Source of the DNA: Ligula intestinalis | Lineage: Eukaryota > Platyhelminthes > Cestoda > Diphyllobothriidea > Diphyllobothriidae | Assembly: GCA_036362985.1 (NCBI GenBank) | Contig: JAYGXS010000004.1 | Location: 45,054,078-45,118,077, forward strand | DNA length: 64,000 nucleotides | Reading direction: 5' to 3' | Shown here: positions 34,950-45,949 of the stretch, piece after piece | Layout: each line of letters starts with the position of its first letter | Numbering within the stretch: the first letter of the stretch is position 1 | Made by a program: the position numbers and the translations under genes | Notes under the pieces: model-generated | Seen by the model: the letters and a program-made list of their open reading frames with translations, nothing else | Databases searched by the model: none | Told to the model about the DNA's origin: nothing

Positions 34950-36665
34950 TAAGAAAATGAAATGAAAATGGAATTAAATTGGAATGAAATTTTAAAAATG
35001 CGATTTCAGTAACACTAACAAATTGTATAATATACAAAGGATTGTTTTAGTTTTTAGTACGCTTAACTATAAAAAAATTACACTGATAGTATATCCACAA
35101 AATATTATATCGAACAATATGACTGACACATCCTTATATTTATTGAAAAACTTACTTGCCTTTACAATTTGTAAACACAATCTTTAGATGAGCATACTTC
35201 TTTTGATATTTAGAAGACGCTCCCTTCAGTTGGCCACAATTTATACGCTTTCTGTAGCCTGACTTGAGATGATGCACAATTAGTCCTCACTAGAAAACGC
35301 CATTCACAAAAGAGGAGGCGCATGCTACCTCTTGAGATTGCCTGACAACGCGAAAAAATAGGACCTATCTACTAATTACAACTTCAGCCTCCCTTTATCA
35401 TATTTTGTCTGTAAATTCCCTCAATTATGTGTGGAAACATTTCGTGTATATATGCTGAAAGACTTTCATATAAAAACCGATTTTATAAAAATACATCGGT
35501 TCAACTAAGAAAAAAAAGTTAGATACTGCCTGTACTGAGTCCTTTTTTAAGAATGGTGGAGGAGCTTTATCTTCCTAATGACATTACACACTGCACTGCA
35601 CAAACTGAATGTAAAGGAAAGCTAACCATTCGGCCACATTTTGTCTCAGCAGAAAATCATGAAAGGTGAAGATGAAGCAACTTAACAACTGAGCTTAACC
35701 TAACCCAGATGCTTTCGGGATGAAATGGACTTAAATTTATGGAATATTTGATGTTCCTTTTCGTATGTCCCATTTTTAGATTAGTAAATTAGGTAGCAAC
35801 TTTTCACTGTTGTTGACTATCGCTCTCTTATTTTGTTTAATAGGCGTTTTTTCACAACGTGCCCAATTAATATAGATACTTAGGTAAGTCCCCATTTAAA
35901 AATGGAGTGGTGTGAAGTAGTGACTACAAATAAATTTGACGTAAGCTGAATTTGAAGATGTGTGTAAGTGACCTTTGTATTCCGACTAGAAAATAAGAAA
36001 ACGTAAGGCTTAATCAGACGTCAAATACCGATTTCTGGAATTCACGTCGAGCAACAGGGGTCTGCGGTTTTTAATTAGCACGGTGCGAATTAAAGATAAT
36101 GCTAGAGAAAGTTGAAGAGAAAGCGAGGGCTGCACTTTATGCTGGAAGTGTTATGCAAACGTTTCTGCAGAAATTGGCTGAGTTCCTTGCTGCCAGAAAA
36201 GAAAGTAATAAATGATGTCAGAGTAAAGAAATCTGCCAAAATGTGAGTATCTGTTACAGAAACAGTTTTAGTCACAGTTTTTGTATGCCTCTCTCTTGGC
36301 ACGTAGCTTATCATGTCAGAAACAGAAATACCGATTGCTGAATCAGTTTGGACAAATAGCAAATTGTTCAGTGTTTAGTAAGTTTTTCCAAGTGGTACAT
36401 GGGTCTGATTCGGATTGTTTCTTTTTGAATTTTTCGACGTACAGTTGACAAGTGTGTCATAGGATATCTGAGTTCCTTTTTGGGGTGTTTGGAGGAGTAC
36501 AGGCCGTTGCAAATGTACATGCCCAGCTGTTAGCAAATGAGCAGAAAACCTGAATATGGCTGATCGATACAACCATTAATATTCAATTTTTTCTGTATGA
36601 GGAGAACTTTTCTCTGCCGACCACAATGCGTCATTGGGATTTCCAAGAGAATTTGCTTTTTATTA
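34950..36665 (+). repeat. Module X of U2
   Basis: Aligns over its full length, inverted, with 56,240-54,543. A frame starting EKVEEKARAALYAGSV near 36,105 has the counterpart EKVEERARAALYTESV on the minus strand near 55,105. Further on, AQLLANEQ near 36,520 corresponds to VQLLAHEQENL near 54,690. The stretch resembles a helical N-terminal segment, but I cannot name the protein. Stops are present in this copy. The right end at about 36,665 and the U4 end at 54,543 coincide with PLE boundaries. Confidence 0.6.
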
Positions 36666-36878
36666 TGCCCTACTCTAATCGACAAAAAAAGGTGGTCTCA
36701 ATAGATTTTGGCCATTAAACTTGGCGAAATACAGCATTTTGTGATGAAATAATAGCTTGATCTGTACACGTGATCCAATCACTCAATATACTCTAAATTT
36801 TGGGTGGAACTACAGAATGTTTGAAAAACCCAGAAATTTCGTGACTCCTCGTAAACTGCTACCTGCCTCTGTATACTT

Positions 36879-39046
36879 TTAGAACCAGATGGGAGAATAC
36901 AACAATTGAATTAGTACAGAAAAAATCGGTGTTAAACACAAAGTTTGTAGTTGCTCCACCTCCGGCGACACTCCAGGCATGAGGTCACGTAATCGCGGGA
37001 GGGAGGGAGTTAGGTAGGGAGGAACAGGACCACGAGTGCCGGGAGTCTGGAGATACATGCGCAGGGCAACATATGAGGGTGCCAGCTCAATACATCGGTT
37101 TACTGAGTTGTCATCCGACGCCCAGACTTCAATTAGTTCTCGGCCCGTCTTGCTGCTTGCGTGGGCAATTATCTTAGCAGCTACAAAGGTGAACTCGAGA
37201 CCCGTCTCGTAGGTGTGCGTGGCCACTTGCGAAGATTCATCACCCCGTCGAACAGCCGATTTATGTTCGTGTATGCGCGAACCTTGAAGGCGACCAATCT
37301 GTCCCGTGTAATTAACAGGACAGTTTAGGCATGGTATACGATAAACTACACCCGACTGCTCACTGGAATTTAGTCTTTCCTTGATTCTCATGATCCGGTT
37401 GCGCATTGTAGCCTTATGACGATGTACGATTCCAACGCCTGTTCCCGCGGCAATACGCTCGGTCGTTTCAGACACGTCCTTGATATATAGCAACGCGTCC
37501 CAAATCATGGGGGGTGGTTCTATTTGAGTCCTCGGAGGTCGGGCACGTAGGGATCGACTTATGAAGGCTTTGGGATAGCTATTTTGCATAAGCTGGTCAC
37601 GCCGATGTCGGGCCTTACGTGCTCTTTCTTCCGGGTTACTGCAGTGAGTCTGGATTCTTTTGAACAGCGTCCTCACACAGGTTCGTTTGTGAGCCATCGG
37701 ATGGTTACTGTGAAAACTGAGAAGCTGTGTGGTGCTCGTCGATTTCCTGTAGACCCTCGTTTCTATTTTGCCGTTGGGAGTTCGCATGAAGAGTGCGTCG
37801 AGGAAGGGCAGCATGTGTTTTTTCTTATTCCGGCGTGAATTGTATATCTTGGAAGATCGATTTGAGGAGATCATGAAAACTTTGCAGCGTTTTCCTTTTG
37901 ACGATAACGAATGTGTCATCAACGTAACGGCGCCAAAAGATCGGGGGCTGTTGGGTAAAGGCAATCTTTTCCAGCTCTTGCAGGACCAATTTTGCTATTA
38001 AATCGGAGATTGGAGAGCCCATTGGAGCTCCCTTGATTGGTTCATAAGTTGTTCCAGCCAAGATGGTAAAATTCAAACAGTCTCATGTGGTGATAAATTT
38101 TAAGTGGAGTCTGGCTTCCATCGTACAGCTCCTCAAGTTTTCTGCGCAAGACATCGCGTGCCAAACACGGTGGAATAGCTGAAAATAGTGATGTCACATC
38201 AAAGGAAACCATCATTTCGTTTGATTGAATCCTCCGACCGTGGGGGTCTGTCAGGAATTGGGAGGCTGAACGGACTGAGGTATCAGAGTTTGTCTGGATG
38301 AATTTCAGTTTCGAGTATATCAATTTTACCAAATTATAGGTGGGGCTGTCTTTTAGGACAATAATTGGCCGCAATGGAACGTTCGGACTATGGACTTTTG
38401 GTAGGCCACAGAAGCGAGCTGGGGCAGTATCTGTTGGTTTCATCAGACGCCGTTCGTTCTCAGTGATCACACTCTGGCGTTTAAATTCTCCAAGGTATTT
38501 GTTCAACTGGTTTGAAACTGCTTTTGCTTCTGAGCTTTGCGCCTCTCTGTAGGATTCTCTGTCATCAAGCAGGGCCTTGGCTTTATCGTTGTAGTCTTCG
38601 CGATTCAGGACGACCGTTGACCGTTTCTTATCTGCGCATGTGATGATAATACGGTCGTCCGTTCTCAGTTCCTTAATAGCTTTCGCTTCATTCTTCGACA
38701 CACATTGGGCTGGCCGTTGCGTCATCAGCGAGGAGGTGACCTGTTGTCGAACAGAGTGTTTCTCTTCGTCTGTTATTTCAGTTCTCACAGTCACGGCTTC
38801 TACGACTGCAATGAAATCGACAGGGTCGACATCAGTGGTGTTAAAACACGCTGCATGCTGGAGCACTCGTAGTTGTCGTTTCTTTAGTTGCTTGAAGGAA
38901 AGATTATGTACCAAGTTTGACCTTACTGTGTCAGGTGGTTGTAGCTTATTCAGCTGTTCATCTCTTGCAAGTTGGCTGTCAATCAGGACATGCGAATGGT
39001 AGACGAATACCATGTCATTATCAGCGATTGAAAATAACAGCATCAT
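36879..39046 (-). pseudogene. Penelope-like element, nearly full coding length (RT plus GIY-YIG), two frameshifts
   Basis: Three overlapping minus-strand frames, 39,046-38,042, 38,076-37,825 and 37,964-36,879, together cover one PLE protein of about 700 residues. The first has the N-terminal domain and RT fingers (ITCADKKRSTVVLNREDY, FCGLPKVHSP, LRPIIVLKDSPTYNLVKL, MMVSFDVTSLF). The second has GAPMGSPISDLIAKL and the intact catalytic RYVDDTFVIV. The third has LPFLDAL, a linker, and the GIY-YIG endonuclease GVVYRIPCLNCPVNYTGQ, RIHEH, and a Glu in GRELIEVW. Only two frame changes (near 38,080 and 37,900) and intact catalytic residues make this the best preserved element of the window. It lies between module X of U2 and PLE family 3 remnants. 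Confidence 0.9.
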
Positions 39047-39179
39047 TAACTAACGTTAAAACTTTAGGATCTGAATGACATACAGTAGGTGGTCTAACTC
39101 ATGAAATTTCTTGATCAAAAATTAATTCGAAAGGTCGGCAAACATTTTGGTTTTATAAATGTATTTCAATAATTTTTGA

Positions 39180-39860
39180 GATACACAAAGCCCTATGTGG
39201 CATAATACCTAAACAGCACTGTTATAGAACATTTTAAGTCAAACATCCCACCATTTATGCTGGGCCGCAATAGCCTAAAGCGACTGCAAAACTTGTCAAT
39301 AACGTTTCTCCATATGCTTCACATACGGGCATTTCCCCCTTCTTTATCAGACAGTTTCAATTTTTGTCAAATTATCCGAAAATTTTCCGCTATTCACTCT
39401 GTGACTGCGTGGGAAGGCTCTAGCTAGGGACCTAAGGTAAAACAGGGCAGCCCTTCTCCGTAGCATGCTTGGTCAGCGCCACTTTATCATTGTTCATATT
39501 CTAGATCACAAACGAGTAGACGAAGGTTTCTACAACAGCCAACGCATCGTCTGTGATGCCGTTTATTATGGCAAAACGGGACATTCTGCCTCCACTCAAA
39601 TCCATAAACATCAGTAGGCAGCCAAGAGACATGACCAACTTTCCCAAGTGGACCATACATGCACTAGACACAGAGCACAGCGTCTGGGACAAAATTCGCA
39701 TTATTGGAGTCTGAAATTTCTAAAAAGGCCAATACTTTCTTGAAGCCATGCACTCCGAGGACTCATTCTATTTTATTCCGTGCAAAAAAATCTGAGGGAA
39801 AATGGATGGGACAGGAACCGAAATGGACAACGGAGACTAGTATGACAACTTTGGGCCTAT
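39180..39860 (+). pseudogene. PLE family 3 GIY-YIG remnant, tandem copy a (inverted module B)
   Basis: The plus strand reads RIVCDAVYYGKTGHSASTQI then HKHQ, stop, AAKRHDQLSQV (39,520-39,650), the clearest endonuclease reading of this family. The preceding 39,180-39,500 and following DNA match module B of the units in inverted orientation (CCTAAACAGCACTG, GCTGGGCCGCAA.AGCC). One in-frame stop and a later frameshift. Confidence 0.7.
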
Positions 39861-39869
39861 TAACGGTCA

Positions 39870-40518
39870 CATGTCAGCCATACCTAATAATAAGAATGTG
39901 TTTTGTTTATTTTTAATAATTTATTCGTCAGGTCAAACTAAAACGACAAGCATACACCCTAGCATGATCCATCAACGCCAACGTATCATAGCTAATATTT
40001 TAGATCCCAACCGAGTCGACAAAGGTTTACATAACACCCCGTGCAATGTTTATTGTAGGGTATTTTTTGGCAAAATGGGAACTTCTGCCTACACTCACAT
40101 CCACTCACATCAGTTGGCAGCCAAGAGGCGTGACCACATTTCCCAACGGGCCATGTATATACTTGATACAGGAAACACTGTCTGCGAGTCTGAATGTCCA
40201 AAAAGGACAATACTTTCTTGAATCCATGCACACTGATGACTCCTGCATTGACCGACACATTTTGCTAGATTCCATGTAGACCAATCTGAGGGAAAAGGAA
40301 TGAGACGAGAACCGAAAGAGACAAGGGAAATGGAATGTTTGCTTTGGGCCTATAAGTCGTCGTTAATCAGACATAGCTACTAAGCAGAAGGTATTTTGGC
40401 CATTTTTAATCGGTTCTTGGTCAGCTTACATTAAAAGTGGGTTAAGTACAGGAATATAGGCCCACGTAAATGTGTTAGCTTGCAAGGGGTCAGGGTTAAC
40501 GCATAGGAATAAGTAGCC
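39870..40518 (+). pseudogene. PLE family 3 GIY-YIG remnant, tandem copy b
   Basis: Immediately after copy a, the plus strand reads DKGLHNTPCNVYCRVFFGKM then AYTHIHSHQLAAKRRDHISQ, open to about 40,221. The 3' part runs through GACAAGGGAAATGGAATG and AAGCAGAAGGTATTTTGGCC to CATAGGAATAAGTAGCC at 40,502-40,518, where the shared sequence ends and unit U3 starts. The same end word occurs at about 45,900-45,916. Confidence 0.65.
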
Positions 40519-42984
40519 GCTTCAAGAGATCTGGATTACTGAGTGAACAACTCGGCCTATGCGTGATGAGAGAGTACGATGGTACTTTTATTAGAACGAT
40601 CGAAGCGATTCGACAGCTTCCAGGGATTCTCCCTTTCTCATATATTGACAAAACGATGTCATCCTGTAAAGAAATCTGACGTGCGATTTCAGCCTGCAAC
40701 GTGGTTGACGTAGGCTGGCCCACACGAAATATAAATTGACAAAGACACACGGAAATGAGCCGACGTGTGTCAGAGTATAAATTACGAAAATACGTGATAG
40801 GTGGCGTATCTTATGAAATGTGAATCTAAATGTTGAAATCTGTTCCTCATTAGAAGGAAATACTTACATGGTACCTTAGTTACACTAGGATGCCGTTTTA
40901 ATTTAATTAACTTATGTTCAGTCGCACTCAAAGTTCACGGTCCGCATACAGTAGGTTGTATTCGTGATTGTTTATCTTAAGACCAAAGTTCAGTGTGGTG
41001 CATGAAACACACAGTAGAGTTTTTATATTTTGTTCATTAGGTTGACTTGAGGCGCAAAATGCTGTTTACTTCAAATCAGTTCCGTTTGGATCAATATACG
41101 GGGGGGGGGGCATCCCCATCGTCACAATCAACTGAAAATCTGCTCAAATTACTCTAAATTAACGGCAGGAGGATATAAATAAGGAAAAAACTGGAAATTT
41201 TTGTGCACCACTTGCTCTCTGCAGTCCAGTGTTGTTCTGACTCTGCACTATACGATACTTTATATTCCGCACAATGTGGAAGCATGCTAGTCCGAGAATG
41301 TCACCATTGCATTCTTTTTAAACGTATTTTTTCTTGTGCTACTTAATTCCTTCGGGTTTTGCATGAACATACTACGTTTATGTTGAAAAAGTAAGTTTTC
41401 TTAGTGACCCCGATTTTCAATTTTTCGGACACTTCTCTTTTCTAAAAGAAAATTAATTTTACTTTACCACATAATATTACTTGATAAACTGCAATATGTC
41501 GTCCTTTTTGTTATGATGTTTACTTTTATACATCGACACTTTTGGGAACGCGTCTTGGTTCATTGAGTTGGCATCAGTTGACTGAACAACAGCAGTTTAT
41601 GTTGGTGGAGTTGATTATATTAAGCTCATTAAAAAAATGATGTCGCTTTAATTTTATATTATTTGATCACATTCAACACAATTAAATACTCATTTACACT
41701 TGTTAATCAAGAGCTAAATGTTTAACCCATAATTCTGTAGGACAGTTGAGAGGGGGTCATATATATATATATATTTAGGTACTCCTAGAAGACGGTTTTG
41801 TCCATTTTTCTATTGAGACTCAGTGTCCTTATTAATTCAATCATTTTGCACAAAAAGCAAAGAGCATTCCCTGTTGTACATAGCTGGTAACAAGTTCTGT
41901 CTTTTTTGATTTTATACTTAAAGATAAGGCATATTTCGGTTTAAGACATTTTTCCTTTCCGAGTCACCCTGTCCTAACTGGCCAACCAGTTTCAAGGATG
42001 ACTCACATATGGCATCACTGGAGGTCCTGTGACGACTCGCCACGATCACACACTTCGGACACTGCCCTCGCGGCCTAGGTAGACCCTCGGCCGACTACTT
42101 GCCGCTTCCAAAAATTATCCTTTGTTCTGTACAGAAGCCACTATCCTTCCGTCTGGCGTCCAATTTCTGCTCTCTTCATAATGAACCGGATCTGAGCATC
42201 AGCGGCTTTCCTGATAATTTATGTTGCTGTGATACCTTTGTCTAATCAGTTTCCCAATGAAATAAAATACTGGCTTTGTCATAGCATGTTGCTTACGTAC
42301 GCCGAAGCCTTTTAATGTTTTCTTAAAATTTTTGCACCAATTGCAGTGACAAATGATCCCTGTGAAAAGTTTTGAGAGGCAAATAATCATTTTTTTAGAT
42401 TTGCAAAAGTGAGAATTCCCGGATGAGAATCTAAGAACGTAAAGCTACTCACCAGAATCAATTTGCAATTTTGCTGACATTTTGAAGAGCTTGGTCGGCC
42501 CTCCAACCTAAAAGTGTTTAATGGCAAATATCCATTAGAATTTTGAATATTAGGCCGAACAAGTGCGCCCGGGAATCAATGTTTCTTTTTTTCGCTGTCT
42601 AGGACTGCGTACGCATGTTTGTTGCACTGGCATTAAGCATTCTTACCTCGACGGAGGGTGCTTGTAAGTCCGCATCCCCTCGGGTGAGCACGTCGCGGGG
42701 TCGTATTCGCCCGCATTTCTTGAGTTAGGTGTGTCCATCGTGTCCTGGACTTTATACATGTGATTACACAGGAGGATACGCCACCACGGAGTGTAGATGC
42801 TTGATGAAATAATTACCATCAGAATTATGTTTAGTTTACCAATTTGTGAGGGCCTTGCGTTTGAACCGCCGGTTTGTGCTCATGTAGACTGGTCTAGAAG
42901 TTTTATCCAGTTTTCCTGAAGAAGTTGCAGTCCTCATCAAATCACGTGGTCCACACTCATAATCAGTTGATGGATGTGTGTGCT

Positions 42985-43092
42985 CCACCGCTCGCGTCCG
43001 CATCTTGTGTGCAAGCCTCATTGGCCAACGAAAACAAGAACAGTAATGTATAAATACCCGAGCGATACGAAAGGACAACTATGCGCAATACA
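42985..43092 (+). promoter_or_regulatory. Promoter region of gene copy 3 (TATA at 43,049-43,056)
   Basis: TATAAATA at 43,049-43,056, 44 bp before the ATG. CTCATTGGCCAAC with an inverted CCAAT word is at about 43,018-43,030. GTGTGCA at 43,007-43,013 is, on the other strand, TGCACAC, which fits the metal-response core TGCRCNC known from animal metallothionein promoters. The word is short and could be chance, but gene copy 4 has it at the equivalent place. Confidence 0.6.
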
Positions 43093-43276
43093 ATGGACGG
43101 TAGGCACATGACTTTCGTTTAAATTTCTTTGCGTCTGCCGCTTAGACTTTTTCTACCGACGTGTTTCTGAAGAAACTGGTCATTGCCACTGTTGTGACGG
43201 CTGTTCTTACGGCTGCATATGTGAAAATGGCTTCTGTAAATGCTGCAGATATCTTGGGTCCTGTGAAGGTGTCTGA
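43093..43276 (+). CDS. Metallothionein-like 45-aa protein, copy 3 (intact)
   Basis: Exon 1 is ATG GAC G (43,093-43,099), donor GTAGGC; intron 43,100-43,145 (46 bp); exon 2 43,146-43,276 after CGCTTAG, ending TGA. AATAAA at 43,298-43,303 and 43,321-43,326. The 45-residue product has ten Cys (22%): C16, C18, C19, C22, C26, C28, C33, C35, C36, C42, arranged as HCHCC, GCSYGCIC and GFCKCC. It has no aromatic residue within the Cys region except Tyr24, Phe32 and Tyr38, and no signal peptide. An acidic/aromatic head (MDDFFY) precedes the Cys part, which is unusual for classical metallothioneins. Role inferred: cytosolic binding of zinc, copper or cadmium. All splice, start, stop and poly(A) signals are present, so this and copy 4 are the likely functional genes. 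Confidence 0.78.
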
Positions 43277-43297
43277 GGCTTATTGTACTTGTGCCAG

Positions 43298-43326
43298 AAT
43301 AAATGCATTTATCTTTTTTTAATAAA
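43298..43326 (+). terminator. Polyadenylation signals of gene copy 3
   Basis: AATAAA at 43,298-43,303 and at 43,321-43,326, 22 and 45 bp past the stop codon, the same spacing as in copy 1. Confidence 0.65.
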
Positions 43327-43599
43327 CATTTACATGCCTAAACATCCTTTTGAACTCCTGGGCACTGTCGTACCCAATCTTACATGCGAGGCTGTCCGGA
43401 AATTTTTCTGAAAAGTAGCTGCAATTTGTGATCAGACAATACTAAGCATCAAGGAAGAAACAAGAGGAGGGTTATGTTCAAAATGAAATCGGATATTGAT
43501 AGAAATGACCTGAAAAAACCTTGTTAAAACTACATCTTTAAAGCAAGCGGTGAAAGAGGGACAAGATATTCGACTTCCACAGACGAAGCCGTCCACGTC

Positions 43600-45175
43600 A
43601 TGCACCAAAGACATTAAATCGCCCATTTTCACTAGGAAGAGGTTCTTTGGCGGGAGGTCACGGTCCATTGTGTCCGGTCAAATCGTATAAGACACGCATA
43701 GCCTGGTATTTAGCTCTGATGTCCATCGGATCTGATCCTAACTGCGGCCTTCTCGACTGCATTTGCACACCAGACCCAGGTGTAAGACAAAGGGAAGAGT
43801 GCGTTTGCTGATATGCAAGTCCACTATACAGTTGGACTTCTTCCTGGTGTGTGTCAAATATCTAAGAATACGATACGAGGATAATAAATATTATGGTTTC
43901 ACTTCAGTAAAAATTCATAATATAAAGTGCGTTTCAGCATTTTGGGTAACTTTCCATGAGATCTGTCACTAACTGCACTCAAACGCTTCCAATGTATATG
44001 ATATACCTATAGTCTGTAGCGTTATATGATAAAATTAGGCACCTTCATAACGCAACAATGAAGGAAGGCCTTTCACTAATTCTTACCTACCCGCTGGACA
44101 TTCAACAGGTATTAATCTAGGTGGTCTTACATGGAACATTAGCGTTCCGTCTGTTTCTAAGCCAAATTTGAAGTATCACAAATTCCTCCAGTTTTGTCTA
44201 TCGGTGGAGTGACTTTGAAAATAACTAGACAGTTCTAATTAGCTTTGTGGACGGGATTTCTATCAGCCTTACACTATATTGTGTGAATAACTAGATATAA
44301 TTCATTCAAAGAGATGATTGAAAACATGAATTTAGCTGTCAGTTTTCTATAAATGGTAAACTACTGGCACGAAGATTGACCAAATAAGCCTGAGACACTG
44401 CATGCAGATTTCATTTTGTGAATACGTTGGCCAGCATATAAACCTCTACACGTGCACCTAGCCATTGATCTGAAAAAAACACAGGATTTCCATCATTGAT
44501 TTGGACTGTCACCTAAGTGATTAATTTTTACTACTGCGCACGGCTTTGACTCAGAGAGCCAAAACTACGCACCTTAGCCTTAAACCCAAAACATCTGTCG
44601 TTGTTAGTGAACTGCACTTTGGTCTGCGTTTAATGGTTATTTGTAACTTAATAAACTATGAGAGGCACAGCGTTACAATTTTACCCCCATTTAATGCTTA
44701 TTCAGTCATGTTAAGCAGCTAAATAACGCTTTGGATTGTGGAACACTGTCTTGATGTTGCAGTTTTAGGGAAGGAAATGCAAATCTCGAAAGACTTCAGG
44801 TGTTTAAGATCCTGCAATTTATCGAACCATGAAAATAAGGCAACAGTCCGCAAGGCACTTAAAAGTCTTCCAGCTGTTTAAATATTCGCCAGCTAAAACA
44901 TTCCATTTTGCCACAACAATTTGTTATTTATATTCGATTCATGTGTGACTATCAATACTCAGCGGAACTTACTGCCTAAGTCTGCGTTACTCACACCAGC
45001 TTATGTTTCCTGTTTAGGGGAAAAGCTTAGAGACACACAACAATAATTGATCATTTAAGAATAGAAGTAGAGGATGCGATCGGTGAATGCCTTATTGTTC
45101 CAGCGCTTGCATCCTCTACTTCTGAACTGCTTCCTGGAACTCGCATATTCGCTTCTATTGGCAGTTTAAACCTAA
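43600..45175 (+). repeat. Module F (downstream flank of gene copy 3)
   Basis: Aligns inverted with 60,140-58,390 downstream of gene copy 4. Some stretches are nearly identical, such as TTTTGGGTAACTTTCCATGAGATCTGTCACTAAC (given here only as a landmark in two parts: TTTTGGGTAACTTTCC and ATGAGATCTGTCACT) and CAATGTATATGATATACCT. No open frame is conserved. Units U1 and U2 lack it, joining the gene flank directly to module B. Confidence 0.75.
45063..45123. repeat. Perfect 15-bp inverted repeat (stem-loop) in module F
   Basis: AGAAGTAGAGGATGC at 45,063-45,077 and its exact reverse complement at 45,109-45,123 enclose 31 bases. The equivalent site in U4 (about 58,410-58,475) also forms a stem, with perfect arms TGCGATCGCT and AGCGATCGCA. 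Confidence 0.8.
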
Positions 45176-45177
45176 CT

Positions 45178-45555
45178 AGCCTATTCTCGTGGGGACAATT
45201 TTGGCCGTCCAGTCGCTCGACCCAGCGCGATGGCCAATGTCTGCATACAAGGCCTCGGGCGGCTGGGGCACACGCACGCACCCCACACTGATCGGGCCAA
45301 TCAGCATCCTCAAGCTAACTCACCCAATGCTCGCTCTGGGCCCTTTTAAGTATTCCCGAACTTTGGATTACGCCACTCTAGCGGACGAACGTTCTCTCCG
45401 TAGCCAATCTTCTTCCTGCTTATTCTTAGTTCCTCTGTGTACATAATAATTATTCCTTCTATTCTGGCCTCTACTGACTTCTTCTCTCCTAAGGAACCAT
45501 GGTCTAAAGATCGCAGTTGCTAGGATTTAACTTACTTAACCCCCTGCGATATGGC
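45178..45555 (+). mobile_element. R repeat, copy 4
   Basis: Same orientation as the intronic copy. It shares TCTATTCTGGCCT, GACTTCTTCTC, CCATG.TCT.AAGATCGCAGT, and the end TTAACCCCCTGCGATA at 45,535-45,552. The left half is more diverged. It separates module F of U3 from a piece of inverted module B. Confidence 0.6.
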
Positions 45556-45559
45556 CACC

Positions 45560-45945
45560 TTTCACAAACGGGCACACCGTCGGATTCTGACTTTCCAAAA
45601 AGGCCATGATCTTCTTGAAGGCATACACTCCGATGAACCTGAATTAACCAGCATATTTTATTTTGATTCTGTAAAAATCAAATCTTAGGGAAAATGGATG
45701 AGACGGGAACTGAAAAGGCAAGGGACACTGGCATGACTATTTTTGGCCCATTAGCCGTCATCAGTCAGCCATAGACGCTAAGCAGAAGGGTTTTTGTCCA
45801 CTTTTAAAGGCTTCTTAGTCAGCTTATATTCAAAGTGGGTTGTGTACAGGAATATAGGCCGACGTTAATGCGTTAAAGTGCAAGGAGTCAGGGCGAGCAC
45901 ATAGGAATAAGTAGCCTTTCCGTAAGTTTGCACATGTTCAACAGT
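45560..45945 (+). pseudogene. PLE family 3 tail fragment (inverted module B piece)
   Basis: Starts within the endonuclease C-terminal part (ACACCGTC..., CTTTCCAAAAAGGCCATGAT, CTTGAAGGCA) and runs through the shared 3' region to ACATAGGAATAAGTAGCC at about 45,900-45,916 and slightly beyond. The N-terminal part has been cut off by repeat R. Confidence 0.55.
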
Positions 45946-45949
45946 AGTA

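Larger units (their letters stand above)
27080..36665 (+). repeat. Repeat unit U2 carrying metallothionein-like gene copy 2 (about 9.6 kb)
   Basis: The longest unit: a coding-like start (27,080-27,560), two tandem A modules (27,680-28,410), C (28,420-29,080), D (29,340-31,000), an insertion zone with R (31,200-32,000), gene upstream region (32,010-33,168), gene (33,169-33,343), B (33,720-34,940) and X (34,950-36,665). The start, A, C, gene, B and X all reappear in reverse order and opposite strand in U4 (63,560 down to 54,543). D and the upstream region reappear in the same orientation in U3. It ends directly at the 3' side of the minus-strand PLE at 36.9-39.0 kb. Confidence 0.75.
40520..45175 (+). 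repeat. Repeat unit U3 carrying metallothionein-like gene copy 3
   Basis: Begins with a short piece of C (CTGGATTACTGAGTGAACAA at 40,531), then D (40,600-41,960), gene upstream region (41,970-43,092), gene (43,093-43,276) and F (43,600-45,175). D and the upstream region match U2 in the same orientation. F matches U4 inverted. No B or X follows; instead R and an inverted B piece are found. An 11-G tract is at 41,100-41,110 and an (AT)n run near 41,758-41,776. Confidence 0.72.

Noticed and set aside
37584..38552. Plus-strand open frames across 37.6-39.0 kb
   Set aside because: They are antisense to the PLE reverse transcriptase and endonuclease, whose motifs are unambiguous on minus.
39704..40279. 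Plus-strand frames at 39.7-40.3 kb taken as separate small genes
   Set aside because: They are shifted pieces of the PLE family 3 endonuclease and its 3' region; only the reading with YGKTG and HQLAAKR has family support.
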